DNA of 64,000 nt, from the NCBI RefSeq assembly GCF_030814135.1, contig NZ_JAUSUQ010000016.1, forward strand, positions 1 to 64,000, in the 5' to 3' direction. This document shows positions 47,114 to 55,398 of this stretch, piece by piece (position 1 is the stretch's first letter; the number at the start of each line of letters is the position of its first letter). A model generated the notes under the pieces. The model was given only the letters and a program-made list of their open reading frames with translations, was not told the DNA's origin and ran no database searches. The stretch comes from Caldalkalibacillus uzonensis (GTDB lineage Bacteria > Bacillota > Bacilli > Caldalkalibacillales > Caldalkalibacillaceae). Made by a program: the position numbers and the translations under genes.

Positions 47114-48862
47114 ATGAACGGGCCTAATCCGACCAAGCAGCTGATGAAGGGAACAGCGATTCTGGCTGCGGCTGCTTTTTTGTCCAAACTGCTTGGTGTT
47201 GTCTATAAAATACCTTATCAAAATATCACCGGTGACATTGGATTTTATGTCTATGAACAGGTTTATCCCATTTACATGATCTTGCTGACACTTTCCACAG
47301 CAGGTGTGCCCATCGCCATTTCCAAACTGGTGGCTGAACGTTTGGCCGTCGGTGATATTCCAGGCGCCAGAAAAGTGTTTAAAGTATCGGCGGTCACCTT
47401 ACTGATCACGGGCCTTTTTTTCTTCATCCTGCTTTACACCGTTGGCGCACCGGTTTTGGCCTTGTTAATGAATGATCCTGATTTGGTTTTGCCTATCCGA
47501 AGCGTCTCCTTTGCCTTGCTGGTTGTGCCTGTCATGGCCTCCATCCGCGGTTATTTTCAGGGGCATCAAAACATGATGCCTACGGCGGTGTCCCAAGTGG
47601 TGGAGCAGGTCATCAGGGTAACCACCATCTTGGTACTCAGCTACTGGTTCATTTATCACAATTATAATGAGTACTATGCCGGAGCGGGAGCCGTTTTCGG
47701 CGCGTTTACCGGGTCGGTGGCGGCCTTAATTGTCATGCTGTTGTACTGGCGCAAGAATGCCAAAACCCAGCGGCGGCTGGCCCAGGCAGAAGCAGTCCAG
47801 GATGGAGAGAGAGAGACGGAAGCTCCCCCTGTCACTGCCCAACCAGGCCAAGAGATTCCTGAACAGGCGGAAACCTCTTATGCCAAGCTGTCCTTCAAGC
47901 AAATTTTAAGGCGCGTTGCGGCCTATGCTTTGCCGATCAGCTTGGGGGCACTCGTCTTGCCATTATTTCAGCTGGTGGACAACTTTACCATTCCCAATAT
48001 GCTCATTTGGACAGGATGGATTAGAGATGACGCTTTTGGTTTAAGAGGGGTCTATGCCCGGGGATGGCCCTTGGTGCAGTTTGCCGCTTTTTTTGCCACG
48101 GCGCTTGCTTTGGCCCTCGTGCCCTCCATCTCTGAGGCCAAAGCCAAGCGTCAACATCAGCAGATCAGCAGGCGGACAGAGTTTGCATTGAAGCTTACTT
48201 TTGTGGTTGGCTTGGCTTCAGCATGCGGACTGGCAATTTTGGCTAAGCCCATTAACATTATGTTTTATACGAACACAGAAGGGACGCTAACCATTGCCAT
48301 TCTGGCCTTTGTGGTGATCTTCTCCACATTGGGCATTACCAGTGGAGCCATTTTGCAAGGCATGGGTTATGTGACCCTCCCTGCCCGTCACCTATTGATC
48401 GGCGTGGGGGTTAAGTTCATTTTTAACCTCATTCTGCTGCCGTTTTTTGATATTAAAGGTGCTGCCTTCGCTTCTGTTGTGGGATATATGGTGGCCGCAC
48501 TGCTCAACTTGTGGGCCATTTTTCACATCATTCCTGTCCGTTTGTTTAAAAAGCAGATCTTGTTACCGCCGGTTTATGCCGTCAGCGTCATGGGGGTGTG
48601 TGTCAGCTTGACAATGGTGGGACTAGAGTATGGCTTACCAGCTGCCTTACTCCATGAACGTCTTGTGTATGCTGTGGTCACCTTCAGTGCGGTGCTGGTG
48701 GGCGTGATCATTTACGGTGTCTCGTTGTTGCGCTTTGAAGCCATTACTCGCAGTGAACTGGCACTTATTCCCAAGATCAATCGTTTTATCCCTGTTTTGG
48801 AAACCTTAAAGATTTTAAAAAAAGAAGACCAGAACAAGACAGGAAAAGAAGCAAGTTCATAA
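47114..48862 (+). CDS. yabM: MOP-superfamily polysaccharide flippase (YabM/SpoVB family)
   Basis: Multi-span membrane protein of the MATE/MurJ-like exporter superfamily, probably flipping lipid-linked cell-wall or spore-wall precursors. About 582 residues with roughly 14 hydrophobic segments and a polar loop near residues 215-260 (rich in Glu, Gln and Ala). The N-terminal ILAAAAFLSKLLGVVYKIPYQNITG is typical of the SpoVB/YabM group. GAGAGGGG lies 8 nt before the ATG. An earlier in-frame ATG overlaps this site. The substrate is unproved. Position between spoVT and yabN gives the name. Confidence 0.9.
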   Translation: MNGPNPTKQLMKGTAILAAAAFLSKLLGVVYKIPYQNITGDIGFYVYEQVYPIYMILLTLSTAGVPIAISKLVAERLAVGDIPGARKVFKVSAVTLLITGLFFFILLYTVGAPVLALLMNDPDLVLPIRSVSFALLVVPVMASIRGYFQGHQNMMPTAVSQVVEQVIRVTTILVLSYWFIYHNYNEYYAGAGAVFGAFTGSVAALIVMLLYWRKNAKTQRRLAQAEAVQDGERETEAPPVTAQPGQEIPEQAETSYAKLSFKQILRRVAAYALPISLGALVLPLFQLVDNFTIPNMLIWTGWIRDDAFGLRGVYARGWPLVQFAAFFATALALALVPSISEAKAKRQHQQISRRTEFALKLTFVVGLASACGLAILAKPINIMFYTNTEGTLTIAILAFVVIFSTLGITSGAILQGMGYVTLPARHLLIGVGVKFIFNLILLPFFDIKGAAFASVVGYMVAALLNLWAIFHIIPVRLFKKQILLPPVYAVSVMGVCVSLTMVGLEYGLPAALLHERLVYAVVTFSAVLVGVIIYGVSLLRFEAITRSELALIPKINRFIPVLETLKILKKEDQNKTGKEASS

Positions 48863-48884
48863 AGCATAGGAAGGAGGTGTGTGG

Positions 48885-49970
48885 ATGGCGACCATTCATA
48901 TTCTGGGATTGGGAGCTGGAACCAAGGCCCAATTGCCGCTTGGGGTGTATGAAACGCTTAAGCAGGCCCAGCCTCTCTTTGTGCGGACAAAGGACCATCC
49001 TGTGATGGCTGAGCTGGAAAGAGAGGGCCTGACTTACCGCTCCTTTGATGAGGTGTATGAACGGCATCCCCATTTTCAAGTGGTGTATGAGGAGATTGTC
49101 AATTGCCTGCTCGAAGAAGCTAAGCGGCAAGGGACGATTTATTATGCTGTCCCCGGCCATCCTCTTGTCGCTGAACAAACAGTGCACATGCTGCTCAACC
49201 AAGGGAGTGAGAAAGGGGTCACGGTCCATATCGGCGGAGGCCAAAGCTTTTTGGATCCTTTGTTTGCCCGCTTACAGATTGATCCAAATGACGGGTGCGT
49301 CCTTCTGGATGGGACCTGCTTGACCCTGTCTCAGCTTAATCCCCGTTTGCACCACATAATTACCCAGGTCTATGATCGTTTTGTGGCCTCTGAGGTGAAG
49401 TTGACCCTGATGGAGCTCTATCCCGATGATTACAGTATTACTGTGGCCACAGCTGTGGGTGTCATAGGGCAAGAGCAGTTGCTGGAGATTCCTCTGTATG
49501 AACTGGACCGGGTGCTTGACATCAATAATATGACGGCCGTCTATGTGCCGCCTGCTACAGATGAGCAGGTGTTAAACCGGTTGTATGATCAAGCGCGGGA
49601 TATTTTCCGTACCTTGCGCGGGCCAGACGGCTGTCCATGGGACAAAAAGCAAACCCATGAGTCTCTGAAAAAGTATGTGCTTGAAGAAGCCCAGGAAGTA
49701 TGCGAGGCTATCGATGCGGGGGACGTGGATCAGCTAAAGGAAGAACTGGGAGATTTGCTACTGCAAGTTTTCCTGCATGCCCAAATTGCAGAAGAAGAGG
49801 GTTTGTTTAACATGGAAGATGTACTCCAGTCCTTAAATGAGAAGATGATTCGCCGCCACCCCCATGTTTTTGGAGATTTACGCCTGCAAGATGCGGAAGA
49901 TGTGAAGCAGCAGTGGGAAAAAATTAAGGCGGAAGAGTATAGACAGAAACAAAATCGTCAAAAAAGATAG
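48885..49970 (+). CDS. yabN: Tetrapyrrole-methylase/MazG fusion nucleotide pyrophosphohydrolase (YabN)
   Basis: Two-domain protein of 361 residues. An N-terminal domain of the tetrapyrrole (corrin/porphyrin) methylase fold has HILGLGAGTKAQLPLGVYE and YAVPGHPLVAE. The C-terminal MazG NTP pyrophosphatase domain has CPWDKKQTHESLKKYVLEEA and the metal motif EELGDLLLQVFLHA. It probably hydrolyses non-canonical NTPs. The role of the methylase-like domain is not known. AAGGAGGT is 6 nt before the ATG. Confidence 0.95.
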   Translation: MATIHILGLGAGTKAQLPLGVYETLKQAQPLFVRTKDHPVMAELEREGLTYRSFDEVYERHPHFQVVYEEIVNCLLEEAKRQGTIYYAVPGHPLVAEQTVHMLLNQGSEKGVTVHIGGGQSFLDPLFARLQIDPNDGCVLLDGTCLTLSQLNPRLHHIITQVYDRFVASEVKLTLMELYPDDYSITVATAVGVIGQEQLLEIPLYELDRVLDINNMTAVYVPPATDEQVLNRLYDQARDIFRTLRGPDGCPWDKKQTHESLKKYVLEEAQEVCEAIDAGDVDQLKEELGDLLLQVFLHAQIAEEEGLFNMEDVLQSLNEKMIRRHPHVFGDLRLQDAEDVKQQWEKIKAEEYRQKQNRQKR

Positions 49971-50008
49971 TGACAACGGAGTATTTTTAAATTTTTTTGT
50001 GTAGGAAA

Positions 50009-50035
50009 GCAGGAAAATCGACATGAAGCACGAAT
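50009..50035 (+). promoter_or_regulatory. possible sigma-H promoter of hup
   Basis: GCAGGAAAA-N11-CACGAAT. The -35 is a perfect match to RnAGGAwWW and the -10 misses only the purine. It lies in the 100-nt gap before the HU gene. Confidence 0.45.
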
Positions 50036-50070
50036 AAGTCATGGTGAGATTAAAAGGGAGGTAGACCAAA

Positions 50071-50343
50071 ATGAACAAAAACCAACTCGTGGCTAACATT
50101 GCTGAAAAAAGTGGATTAACCAAAAAAGATGTTGAGCTGGTTGTTAATAATCTTTTAGATGAGATTACAAGCGCTTTGGCTTCCGGTGAAAAAGTACAGT
50201 TTGTCGGTTTTGGAACCTTTGAAACCCGCAAGCGTTCCAGCCGTACCGGACGCAATCCGCAAACCGGTGAAACGATCAACATTCCTGAGACGGTTGTTCC
50301 TGCTTTTAAAGCTGGAAACAAACTGAAAGAAGCCGTTAAGTAA
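50071..50343 (+). CDS. hup: Histone-like DNA-binding protein HU
   Basis: Dimeric nucleoid protein that bends DNA. The 90-residue protein begins MNKNQLVANIAEKSGLTKKD and has the HU signature GFGTFETRKRSSRTGRNPQTG followed by PAFKAGNKLKEAV. GGGAGG precedes the ATG. In B. subtilis the HU gene hbs lies elsewhere, so this location between yabN and rqcP differs from that genome. It may be the sole HU or a second copy, which this window cannot show. Confidence 0.97.
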   Translation: MNKNQLVANIAEKSGLTKKDVELVVNNLLDEITSALASGEKVQFVGFGTFETRKRSSRTGRNPQTGETINIPETVVPAFKAGNKLKEAVK

Positions 50344-50355
50344 AGCAGGTTTAAC

Positions 50356-50634
50356 ATGAGACTGGATAAGTTCTTGAAAGTCTCACGACTCATCAAGCGG
50401 CGCACGCTAGCCAAAGAGTTGTGTGATCAAGGACGAATCAAGGTCAACGGCCGGACGGCCAAAGCTGGAACACAGGTGGCCGCCGGTGACGAACTCTATA
50501 TTCGCTTTGGACAAAAAGCGGTCACTGTAACCATTAACCAGCTCAAAGAGTCTCCCCGTAAAGAGGAGGCCCAGGAGTTGTACACTATTGTGTCTGAAGA
50601 AAGGATTGACGACCAGAGAAGACGACCTGACTGA
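50356..50634 (+). CDS. rqcP: Ribosome quality control factor RqcP (YabO, S4 domain)
   Basis: Small S4-domain RNA-binding protein that works with RqcH in Ala-tailing of stalled nascent chains on 50S subunits. The S4 fold is read as MRLDKFLKVSRLIKRRTLAK and GRIKVNGRTAKAGTQV. The length is 92 residues. The ATG lies 12 nt after the hup stop with AGCAGG before it. The stop codon sits in the loop of the terminator. Confidence 0.95.
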   Translation: MRLDKFLKVSRLIKRRTLAKELCDQGRIKVNGRTAKAGTQVAAGDELYIRFGQKAVTVTINQLKESPRKEEAQELYTIVSEERIDDQRRRPD

Positions 50635-50652
50635 CTAGCAGGTCGTCTTTTT
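50620..50652 (+). terminator. hup-rqcP terminator
   Basis: AGACGACCTG / CAGGTCGTCT with a 9-nt loop and five T. Confidence 0.92.
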
Positions 50653-50741
50653 GTGTTCTATTTTTGAGACATGCACCATATCTTGTACTAGACCGTCATT
50701 AAGAGTAAGCCAGTAATATGTAAACAAAGGAGGGACAGCAG

Positions 50742-51044
50742 ATGCTGGAAGGGAGCCACCACTACGGCAAAAATGAAAGCAAACTTCATGAAGTGAAGAT
50801 GATCAACCGCAAACAACTGGAGCTAACAGGTGTTATTAATGTGGAAAGCTTTGACAGTGAAGAGTTTTTGCTCGAAACAGAAGCCGGTTTTTTAGCCATT
50901 CGCGGGCAAAACCTGCATATGAAAAGCTTGAATGTGGAGCGCGGGTTGGTCTCTATTGAGGGGCTGGTGTTTGAAATGGTGTATGTGGATCAAGGACACG
51001 GTGGGGAGAAAGCTAAAGGGCTCTTTAGCAAGTTATTCAAGTGA
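50742..51044 (+). CDS. yabP: Spore coat/cortex protein YabP
   Basis: Sporulation protein of the YabP/YqfC family needed in the mother cell. The 100-residue protein has the family block NRKQLELTGVINVESFDSEEFLLETEAG and GQNLHMKSLNVERGLVSIEG. AAAGGAGGG precedes the ATG. The stop overlaps the yabQ start (GTGA), so the two are coupled. A sigma-E promoter is expected, but no convincing one was found in the 107-nt gap. Confidence 0.93.
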   Translation: MLEGSHHYGKNESKLHEVKMINRKQLELTGVINVESFDSEEFLLETEAGFLAIRGQNLHMKSLNVERGLVSIEGLVFEMVYVDQGHGGEKAKGLFSKLFK

Positions 51045-51658
51045 GCCTGGACACTCAACTGTTGACGATGCTCCATATGGTGGGAGCAGGTCTCTTTTTG
51101 GGGGCCAGTTTTGACACCTATTTTCGCCTGAGAGGGCCAGCCCGGCGTTCTATTGTGTACATGGTCCAGGATGTGCTGTTCTGGCTGTTGAACGGCATGG
51201 TGGTCTTTTTGTGGCTGAAGGGGATTAATCACGGAGAGGTTCGCCTGTATATCTTTATGGCTATCGCCCTGGGCTATGCTATGTACCGCAGTATGTTGCA
51301 AACATACTACTTGCGCGTGTTAAATACGGTGATTAACGTGGCCATCACCACCTACCGTTGGACGGTGAAACTGCTGACAGTTTTGATCGTACTGCCCATT
51401 CGGTTTATCTTCAAGGTATTGCTTGCGGTATTGGTTTTCAGCGGAAGCCTCTTCATTGGGATCGGACAATCGATTTACCGTTTTTTGCGTTGGGGAGGGT
51501 TGTTCCTGTTTGGCTGTGGTCAAAAAATAAGGGGGTTATGGAAGATACGTGAGCCAAACGAGGCGGCAGCGGATGCCACTGAGAAAAAAGAAAAAAGGTC
51601 TGTGATAAAAAAAGGATTTCTCTTCCGGATGGCGAATAAATGGTTGAGGAGAAAATAA
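51041..51658 (+). CDS. yabQ: Spore cortex membrane protein YabQ
   Basis: Membrane protein required for cortex formation in B. subtilis, located in the outer forespore membrane. It has 205 residues with about four to five hydrophobic segments: residues 5-25, 40-60, 70-85 and a long stretch at 105-165. A basic tail (EKKEKRSVIKKGFLFRMANK) follows. The start is GTG overlapping the yabP stop. It is followed by divIC as usual. Confidence 0.92.
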   Translation: MSLDTQLLTMLHMVGAGLFLGASFDTYFRLRGPARRSIVYMVQDVLFWLLNGMVVFLWLKGINHGEVRLYIFMAIALGYAMYRSMLQTYYLRVLNTVINVAITTYRWTVKLLTVLIVLPIRFIFKVLLAVLVFSGSLFIGIGQSIYRFLRWGGLFLFGCGQKIRGLWKIREPNEAAADATEKKEKRSVIKKGFLFRMANKWLRRK

Positions 51659-51683
51659 AGTCTATAAACAGGGATGTGTCTGT

Positions 51684-52067
51684 ATGCGATCACAATCACC
51701 ATGGAAACCTTATTCGTCCCACCGGGATGTGGTCCTCCCTGCCTCGCGGACGGAGCCTGCGCCAAACCATACACAACAGCCCCGGCCTGCCAAGGCTAAA
51801 CGGTGGCGGATGAAAGTTGTGGGCCTGTTGTTGGTGGTGTTTTTGATCTGGGCCTCTGTGAAGTGGTGGGAGCAGCAGCAGATGTTGCAAGAGATGGAAG
51901 CGGAATTGAATATGTTGCAAGTTAAAGTGAATGAAGCAGAAGAGCGGCAAGTGGAGCTAGAGACAGAGATTAACCGCTTGCACGACCCGGAATATATTGC
52001 CGAAATTGCCCGCCGCGATTATTTTTTGTCCCGTCAAGGGGAAACCATTTTTAAAATCAGCGACTAA
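51684..52067 (+). CDS. divIC: Cell division protein DivIC (FtsB-like)
   Basis: Bitopic septal protein that pairs with FtsL and DivIB. It has 127 residues: a cytosolic N-terminal region of about 40 residues, one transmembrane helix at about 44-60 (VVGLLLVVFLIWASV), then an extracellular coiled coil. The conserved DPEYIAEIARRDYFLSRQGE follows. GGGATGTG precedes the ATG. Confidence 0.95.
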   Translation: MRSQSPWKPYSSHRDVVLPASRTEPAPNHTQQPRPAKAKRWRMKVVGLLLVVFLIWASVKWWEQQQMLQEMEAELNMLQVKVNEAEERQVELETEINRLHDPEYIAEIARRDYFLSRQGETIFKISD

Positions 52068-52091
52068 TTGAGGACGAACAGGTACCCTTGT

Positions 52092-52121
52092 TTGACACCT
52101 TTTTTTAGATTCGGGTATAAT
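52092..52121 (+). promoter_or_regulatory. sigma-A promoter of yabR
   Basis: TTGACA-N18-TATAAT, both hexamers perfect, 50 nt before the yabR start. Confidence 0.8.
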
Positions 52122-52170
52122 ATACTATATAAATTTTTTGTTTAATCGCTTAAGGAGGATTATTTACTAC

Positions 52171-52554
52171 ATGTCAGCAGTTGAAGTAGGCAGCAAGCTT
52201 GAAGGAAAAGTGACCGGGATTACCAACTTTGGGGCTTTTGTGGAGCTGCCAGATGGTGTCACGGGTCTTGTACACATCAGTGAAATTGCCGACCAATATG
52301 TCAAAGATGTCAATGATTTTCTAAAGGTTAACGACATTGTCAAAGTTAAGGTGATCAATGTCGAAGAAAACGGAAAGATTGGGCTGTCCATTAAACAAGC
52401 CCAAGATCAGAAGCCCAAATCCAGAGCATCATCCCGGCGCAGAGATAACTTTGAAGACAAAATTTCCAAATTTTTAAGAGAAAGTGAAGACCGCCTGATG
52501 TCTCTAAAGCGCCAGATGGATACTAAACGAGGTGGTCGGGGCTCAAGGCGATGA
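52171..52554 (+). CDS. yabR: S1 RNA-binding domain protein YabR
   Basis: One S1 domain (residues 1-75, EVGSKLEGKVTGITNFGAFV, GLVHISEIADQYVKDVNDFL, KIGLSIKQA), then a basic tail rich in Arg and Ser. The 127-residue protein probably binds RNA or the ribosome. Its precise function is unknown. AAGGAGG lies 12 nt before the ATG. The start is set by the family N-terminus. In B. subtilis tRNA genes follow yabR. None is seen here. Confidence 0.94.
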   Translation: MSAVEVGSKLEGKVTGITNFGAFVELPDGVTGLVHISEIADQYVKDVNDFLKVNDIVKVKVINVEENGKIGLSIKQAQDQKPKSRASSRRRDNFEDKISKFLRESEDRLMSLKRQMDTKRGGRGSRR

Positions 52555-52603
52555 GAGAAGCAAAGTACTGATCCTGTGATCATATACGTTTAAATAAATG
52601 CTG

Positions 52604-52639
52604 AAGGGCTGTTTCCCATTTGACGGGGGCAGCCCTTTT
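52604..52639 (+). terminator. yabR terminator
   Basis: AAGGGCTG / CAGCCCTT with an inner TTCCC / GGGGG stem and a short T run. Confidence 0.85.
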
Positions 52640-52716
52640 ATCATGATTGCAAGCTGTGGTGTTCATTCTTGTTCATCCGACAGCCCCCTGGCTTTTTAGC
52701 TGTTTCACCGGAAATA

Positions 52717-52782
52717 TGTCGAGCGTTTTTTTAAGCCGGCCTCCCCATTTTGACAAAATTTAGACTTGAAAGGGGTTATAAT
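52717..52782 (+). promoter_or_regulatory. Spo0A-dependent sigma-A promoter of spoIIE with 21-bp spacer
   Basis: TTGACA (52750-52755) and TATAAT (52777-52782) are separated by 21 bp, the unusual spacing of the B. subtilis spoIIE and spoIIG promoters. A 0A box TGTCGAG (one mismatch) lies at 52717-52723, and TGACAAA overlaps the -35. This predicts activation by Spo0A~P. Confidence 0.8.
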
Positions 52783-52817
52783 GGGTACCACTCCGATATG
52801 AAACAGGTGGTGGATAA

Positions 52818-55307
52818 ATGATGCGCAAACTGGAACCAAGTTTTTCCCATTTCTTGACACAGGCCACAGCAGAAAAGAAGGGAGGGTTGGAGCGGCTGCG
52901 AATGCTCGCGCTCAAACTAAAGCAAGGTTTGTATAAACACTGGGGATTGGCCATCTTTGTCGCAGGCTTCTTGTTAGGACGGGCTTTGATTATCGGTGAG
53001 CTTGCTCCGTTTGTCATTCCATTTATTGCTGTGGTCTATCATTTACGCCGGGACAAGCTCTTGTTGGCCTCACTCAGTACCCTCTTGGGCGCGCTTAGCC
53101 ATGAACTGGCTTCTCCGTTTAAAGTGCTGATGGCCATTCTATTCTTTGTGGGGCTGCAAAAAGTGCTGGAACGCTGGCACAAAGGTGCGTTAAGTTACAC
53201 ACCAATCGCTGTCTTTATCGCAGTTTTATTGGTTAATCTCGGTTTTGCTTATGTGCAGGAGTGGACAGGCTATGTCGTCTTGATGGCTGCTGTGGAAGCT
53301 TTGCTCAGTTTGGTTTTAACCCTCATTTTTGTGCAGAGTATTCCGTTAATCACCCACCGGAAGAGGAAAACGCCGTTAAGAAACGAAGAGCTGGTTTGTC
53401 TGGTTATTTTGCTGGCCTCACTGATGACTGGAACGGTAGGTTGGGTAGTGATGGACCTTTCCCTGGAACACGTCTTGTCCCGGTATGCCATTTTAGTTTT
53501 TGCCCTGGCTGCGGGTGGGGCAATCGGAGCGACTGTGGGTGTGGTAACCGGGATTATCCTTAGCCTGGCTAACGTAGAGGCCATGCTGGAAATGAGCTTG
53601 TTGGCCTTTAGCGGTTTGTTGGGCGGTCTGTTAAAAGAGGGCAAGAAAATTGGTGTGGCCCTGGGTCTTTTAATCGGCACATTACTGATGGGCTTGTATA
53701 TAGGGGAGACAGGGTTATGGGCCACATTTTATGAATCGGTTGTGGCCATTATGCTCTTTTTCTTGACACCTAAATCTGTGTTTGCCACGATATCTAAATA
53801 TATTCCGGGAACACCTGAACACGCTTCCATGCAACAAGATTACATGAAGCGTCTGCGGGACGTGACAGCCAAGAAAGTCGAGCAGTTTTCTGATTTGTTT
53901 CAGCAGCTGGCTAAAAGCTTTTCTGCCCAACCTATGGAGCAGGATGAGGAGAAGCTCCGTCATGTGGATCTGTTGTTAAGTCAAGTAACGGAAAATACGT
54001 GCCAGGTGTGTTTTAAGAAAGAGCAGTGTTGGAAAACCAAGTTTCAGGACACCTATCAGCTGATGGGCAAGTTAGTTGACCAGATAGAAGATCATGGGGA
54101 GCCTTCACCATCCTTGGGCAAAGAGTGGAGCCACCATTGTGTCAAAGCACATAAAGTGACAGAATTGGTGGAAGCTGAGGTGGAGAAATATAAAACCTAT
54201 CTGAAATACAAGAAACTGTGTCAGGAGTCCAGGCGGCTGGTGGCTGACCAATTGTCTGGAGTGTCCACTGTGATGAGCAACTTTGCCCGGGAAATCAAAC
54301 GGGAAGGAGAGGGTCATCATGTGCAGGAACAGGTGGTATTGGATGCCTTAGAGGAAGTGGGGTTGTCCATTCGTTATGTAGATATTATTTCACTGGATGA
54401 AGGCAATGTGGACATTGAGCTGAGCCTGCCCTTGGCTTACGGGCGGGAAGAATGTGAAAAAATTGTGGTTCCCCTTCTTTCCGGTCTTGTGGGCGAACCG
54501 ATTATGGTGGATAAAGAAGAGAGTGTATTTGAAGCGGGGGGCTATTGCAAGGTGCGCCTTATCTCAGCCAAACGTTTCAAGTTGTCAACGGGGGTTGCCA
54601 GTGCAGCCAAGGGAGGCGGTCTTTTGTCCGGTGACAGTTTCAATACGATGGCCATTGGTCCGGGGAAGTATGCGCTGGCCATTGCTGACGGGATGGGCAA
54701 TGGGGAGCGTGCCCATGAGGAGAGTAAAGAAACCCTGACCCTCCTGCAACATATCTTACAGTCGGGCATCGAAGAAACGGTAGCTATTAAATCGATTAAT
54801 TCCATCCTTTCCTTGCGTTCTCCGGAAGAAGTGTTTTCAACCCTTGATCTGGCTGTTGTGGATCTGCACACGGCACACACCAAGTTTATTAAGATCGGCT
54901 CTACACCAAGCTTTATCAAGCGCGGAAACCAGTGTTTCACCATTGCCGCCCATAATTTGCCCATAGGGATCTTACAAGAAATAGACGTGGATGTGGTCAG
55001 TGAACAGTTAAAGGCAGGGGATTTGCTGGTGATGGTGACGGACGGGATTTATGATGCACCACGCCATATTGAAAATAAAGAGCGGTGGATGAGACGCTTG
55101 ATTGCTGAGATCGAGACAACAGATCCGCAGGAAGTGGCAGATCTATTGCTGGAAAAAGTGATCCGGTTCTCCCAAGGTCAAATCTTGGATGACATGACGG
55201 TTGTTGTGGCCAAAGTGGAGCGCAATATACCAGAATGGTCTACCATTTCGCTGGCCCACATCCCCAAATTGAGAAAGACAAAAGGAGAGCTGCTAGCTTC
55301 AACATAA
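52818..55307 (+). CDS. spoIIE: Stage II sporulation protein E (SpoIIE phosphatase)
   Basis: Dephosphorylates SpoIIAA-P to activate sigma-F in the forespore and helps polar septation with FtsZ. The 829-residue protein (B. subtilis 827) has about ten transmembrane segments at residues about 35-330. A central region follows with the Cys-rich ENTCQVCFKKEQCWKTKF. The C-terminal PPM phosphatase domain starts near residue 600. Its metal ligands are seen in AIADGMGNGERAHEES and VMVTDGIYDAP, and DDMTVVVAKV closes it. AGGTGG lies 7 nt before the first ATG. A second ATG follows at once. Confidence 0.98.
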   Translation: MMRKLEPSFSHFLTQATAEKKGGLERLRMLALKLKQGLYKHWGLAIFVAGFLLGRALIIGELAPFVIPFIAVVYHLRRDKLLLASLSTLLGALSHELASPFKVLMAILFFVGLQKVLERWHKGALSYTPIAVFIAVLLVNLGFAYVQEWTGYVVLMAAVEALLSLVLTLIFVQSIPLITHRKRKTPLRNEELVCLVILLASLMTGTVGWVVMDLSLEHVLSRYAILVFALAAGGAIGATVGVVTGIILSLANVEAMLEMSLLAFSGLLGGLLKEGKKIGVALGLLIGTLLMGLYIGETGLWATFYESVVAIMLFFLTPKSVFATISKYIPGTPEHASMQQDYMKRLRDVTAKKVEQFSDLFQQLAKSFSAQPMEQDEEKLRHVDLLLSQVTENTCQVCFKKEQCWKTKFQDTYQLMGKLVDQIEDHGEPSPSLGKEWSHHCVKAHKVTELVEAEVEKYKTYLKYKKLCQESRRLVADQLSGVSTVMSNFAREIKREGEGHHVQEQVVLDALEEVGLSIRYVDIISLDEGNVDIELSLPLAYGREECEKIVVPLLSGLVGEPIMVDKEESVFEAGGYCKVRLISAKRFKLSTGVASAAKGGGLLSGDSFNTMAIGPGKYALAIADGMGNGERAHEESKETLTLLQHILQSGIEETVAIKSINSILSLRSPEEVFSTLDLAVVDLHTAHTKFIKIGSTPSFIKRGNQCFTIAAHNLPIGILQEIDVDVVSEQLKAGDLLVMVTDGIYDAPRHIENKERWMRRLIAEIETTDPQEVADLLLEKVIRFSQGQILDDMTVVVAKVERNIPEWSTISLAHIPKLRKTKGELLAST

Positions 55308-55349
55308 TATATGAGACAGTGAGTTTAATAGAGCACAGGTATGGAACAG

Positions 55350-55391
55350 CCCCTCCTTGGTCAATGCTGGTAATAATAGCAAAAGGAGGGG
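55350..55391 (+). promoter_or_regulatory. hairpin that sequesters the yabS ribosome binding site
   Basis: CCCCTCCTT (55350-55358) pairs perfectly with AAGGAGGGG (55383-55391), which is the yabS ribosome site. The TTTTAGT that follows would make a weak terminator of the same hairpin, so it may also end the spoIIE transcript. Confidence 0.6.
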
Positions 55392-55398
55392 TTTTAGT

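Noticed and set aside
50640-50741. sigma-E promoter for yabP
   Set aside because: CATATCTT and nearby ATA sequences fit the consensus and spacing poorly.
52555-52750. tRNA genes between yabR and spoIIE, as in B. subtilis
   Set aside because: No cloverleaf or T-arm GTTCGA-type sequence was found. The region holds a terminator and the spoIIE promoter.
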